From: an uncultured Collinsella sp.
Lineage (GTDB): Bacteria > Actinomycetota > Coriobacteriia > Coriobacteriales > Coriobacteriaceae
Length of the DNA: 64,000 nucleotides
Assembly (NCBI GenBank): GCA_900542275.1
Contig: UQMW01000007.1
Location: forward strand, 1-64,000
Reading direction: 5' to 3'
The notes beneath the pieces were generated by a model. The model did no database searches. It was not told the DNA's origin and was given only the letters and a program-made list of their open reading frames with translations. The number at the start of each line of letters is the position of its first letter. Positions within the stretch are counted from its first letter, which is position 1. The position numbers and the translations under genes were made by a program. This document shows positions 63,836 to 64,000 of the stretch, in pieces.

Positions 63836-64000
63836 ATGGCGCAGGAACACGATCTGTTTGATGACATTATCGAGATCAGCAAGGGTTTCGACTTTCTTAA
63901 AAACCCGCTTGGCGGTGTGACCGATGCGCTCGATCCGTCGGCGCCGCAGTGGAATCCTGCTGACTACAAGGAGCGTCCGCGCGGCAACACCATTCCGTGC
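63836..64000 (+). CDS. unidentified protein, cut by the window end
   Basis: ATG at 63836 follows AGGGAGGGG by seven bases. The 55 visible residues (MAQEHDLFDDIIEISKGFDF..., ending GNTIPC) are acidic at first and then Pro-rich, with no signal peptide. The family is not recognised from this fragment. Confidence 0.6.
   Translation, partial: MAQEHDLFDDIIEISKGFDFLKNPLGGVTDALDPSAPQWNPADYKERPRGNTIPC

Overview
The window looks like a chromosomal segment of a high-GC Gram-positive gut actinobacterium of the class Coriobacteriia, most likely Collinsella. This is an inference from codon use (GC-rich third positions), AGGAG-type ribosome binding sites, a one-piece tmRNA, a type III glutamine synthetase, a MurT-GatD type protein, a DUF6110/P-type ATPase pair and a sortase-assembled pilus. 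No 16S rRNA or named marker is present to prove the genus. Almost all sequence is ordinary chromosome; the accessory material is an IS30 end at the left edge, the pilus locus and several families of palindromic intergenic repeats.

Layout: 1-1.6 kb holds a truncated IS30 transposase, a 40-bp perfect palindrome, the remnant of a C39-like peptidase gene and two small exported-protein genes. 1.7-7.2 kb: HtrA-type protease, NAD-dependent DNA ligase LigA and a MATE exporter. 7.3-13.8 kb: a DUF559-like gene bracketed by two copies of a hairpin repeat, the molybdenum-cofactor genes moaA and a moaC-mobB fusion, an MFS transporter and a HAD phosphatase. 14.2-22.7 kb: a sortase-dependent pilus locus (large beta-helix adhesin with a 9-G tract, two pilins, class C sortase). 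23.0-26.6 kb: gatCAB with one-base overlaps. 26.8-31.5 kb: an AraC regulator divergent from a two-subunit ABC transporter whose second gene carries a frameshift. 31.7-35.1 kb: DUF6110 and a metal P-type ATPase, a PIN-domain protein and an unknown protein. 35.3-36.3 kb: tmRNA followed by a repeat-rich spacer. 36.3-41.3 kb: patatin-like protein, rplM-rpsI, glmM, PTS EIIA-Glc and nagB with a 271-bp structured leader. 41.7-47.9 kb: a 999-residue STAND/BTAD regulator, YhbY, a methyltransferase and a PFL (DUF711) protein. 47.9-54.7 kb: methionine genes metH, a stand-alone MetH reactivation domain and metF, divergent from glnA type III. 54.8-64 kb: tRNA-Glu, a MurT-GatD fusion, two tandem TPR-like paralogues and three successive iron-dependent alcohol/glycerol dehydrogenase-family genes; the last gene is cut by the window end.

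Functional links: the pilus genes form one unit in which the sortase should polymerise the two pilins and add the adhesin. The methionine genes together supply methyl-tetrahydrofolate, the methyltransferase and its repair domain. glmM, crr and nagB connect amino-sugar metabolism with PTS signalling. MurT-GatD amidates lipid II. The dehydrogenase cluster suggests fermentative handling of glycerol or other polyols.

The most unusual signals are the phase-variation candidate in the pilus adhesin, the two long hairpin elements that each start about five bases after a stop codon and share a conserved core, the composite hairpin repeats, the 62-bp tandem repeats next to tmRNA, and the fused MurT-GatD.
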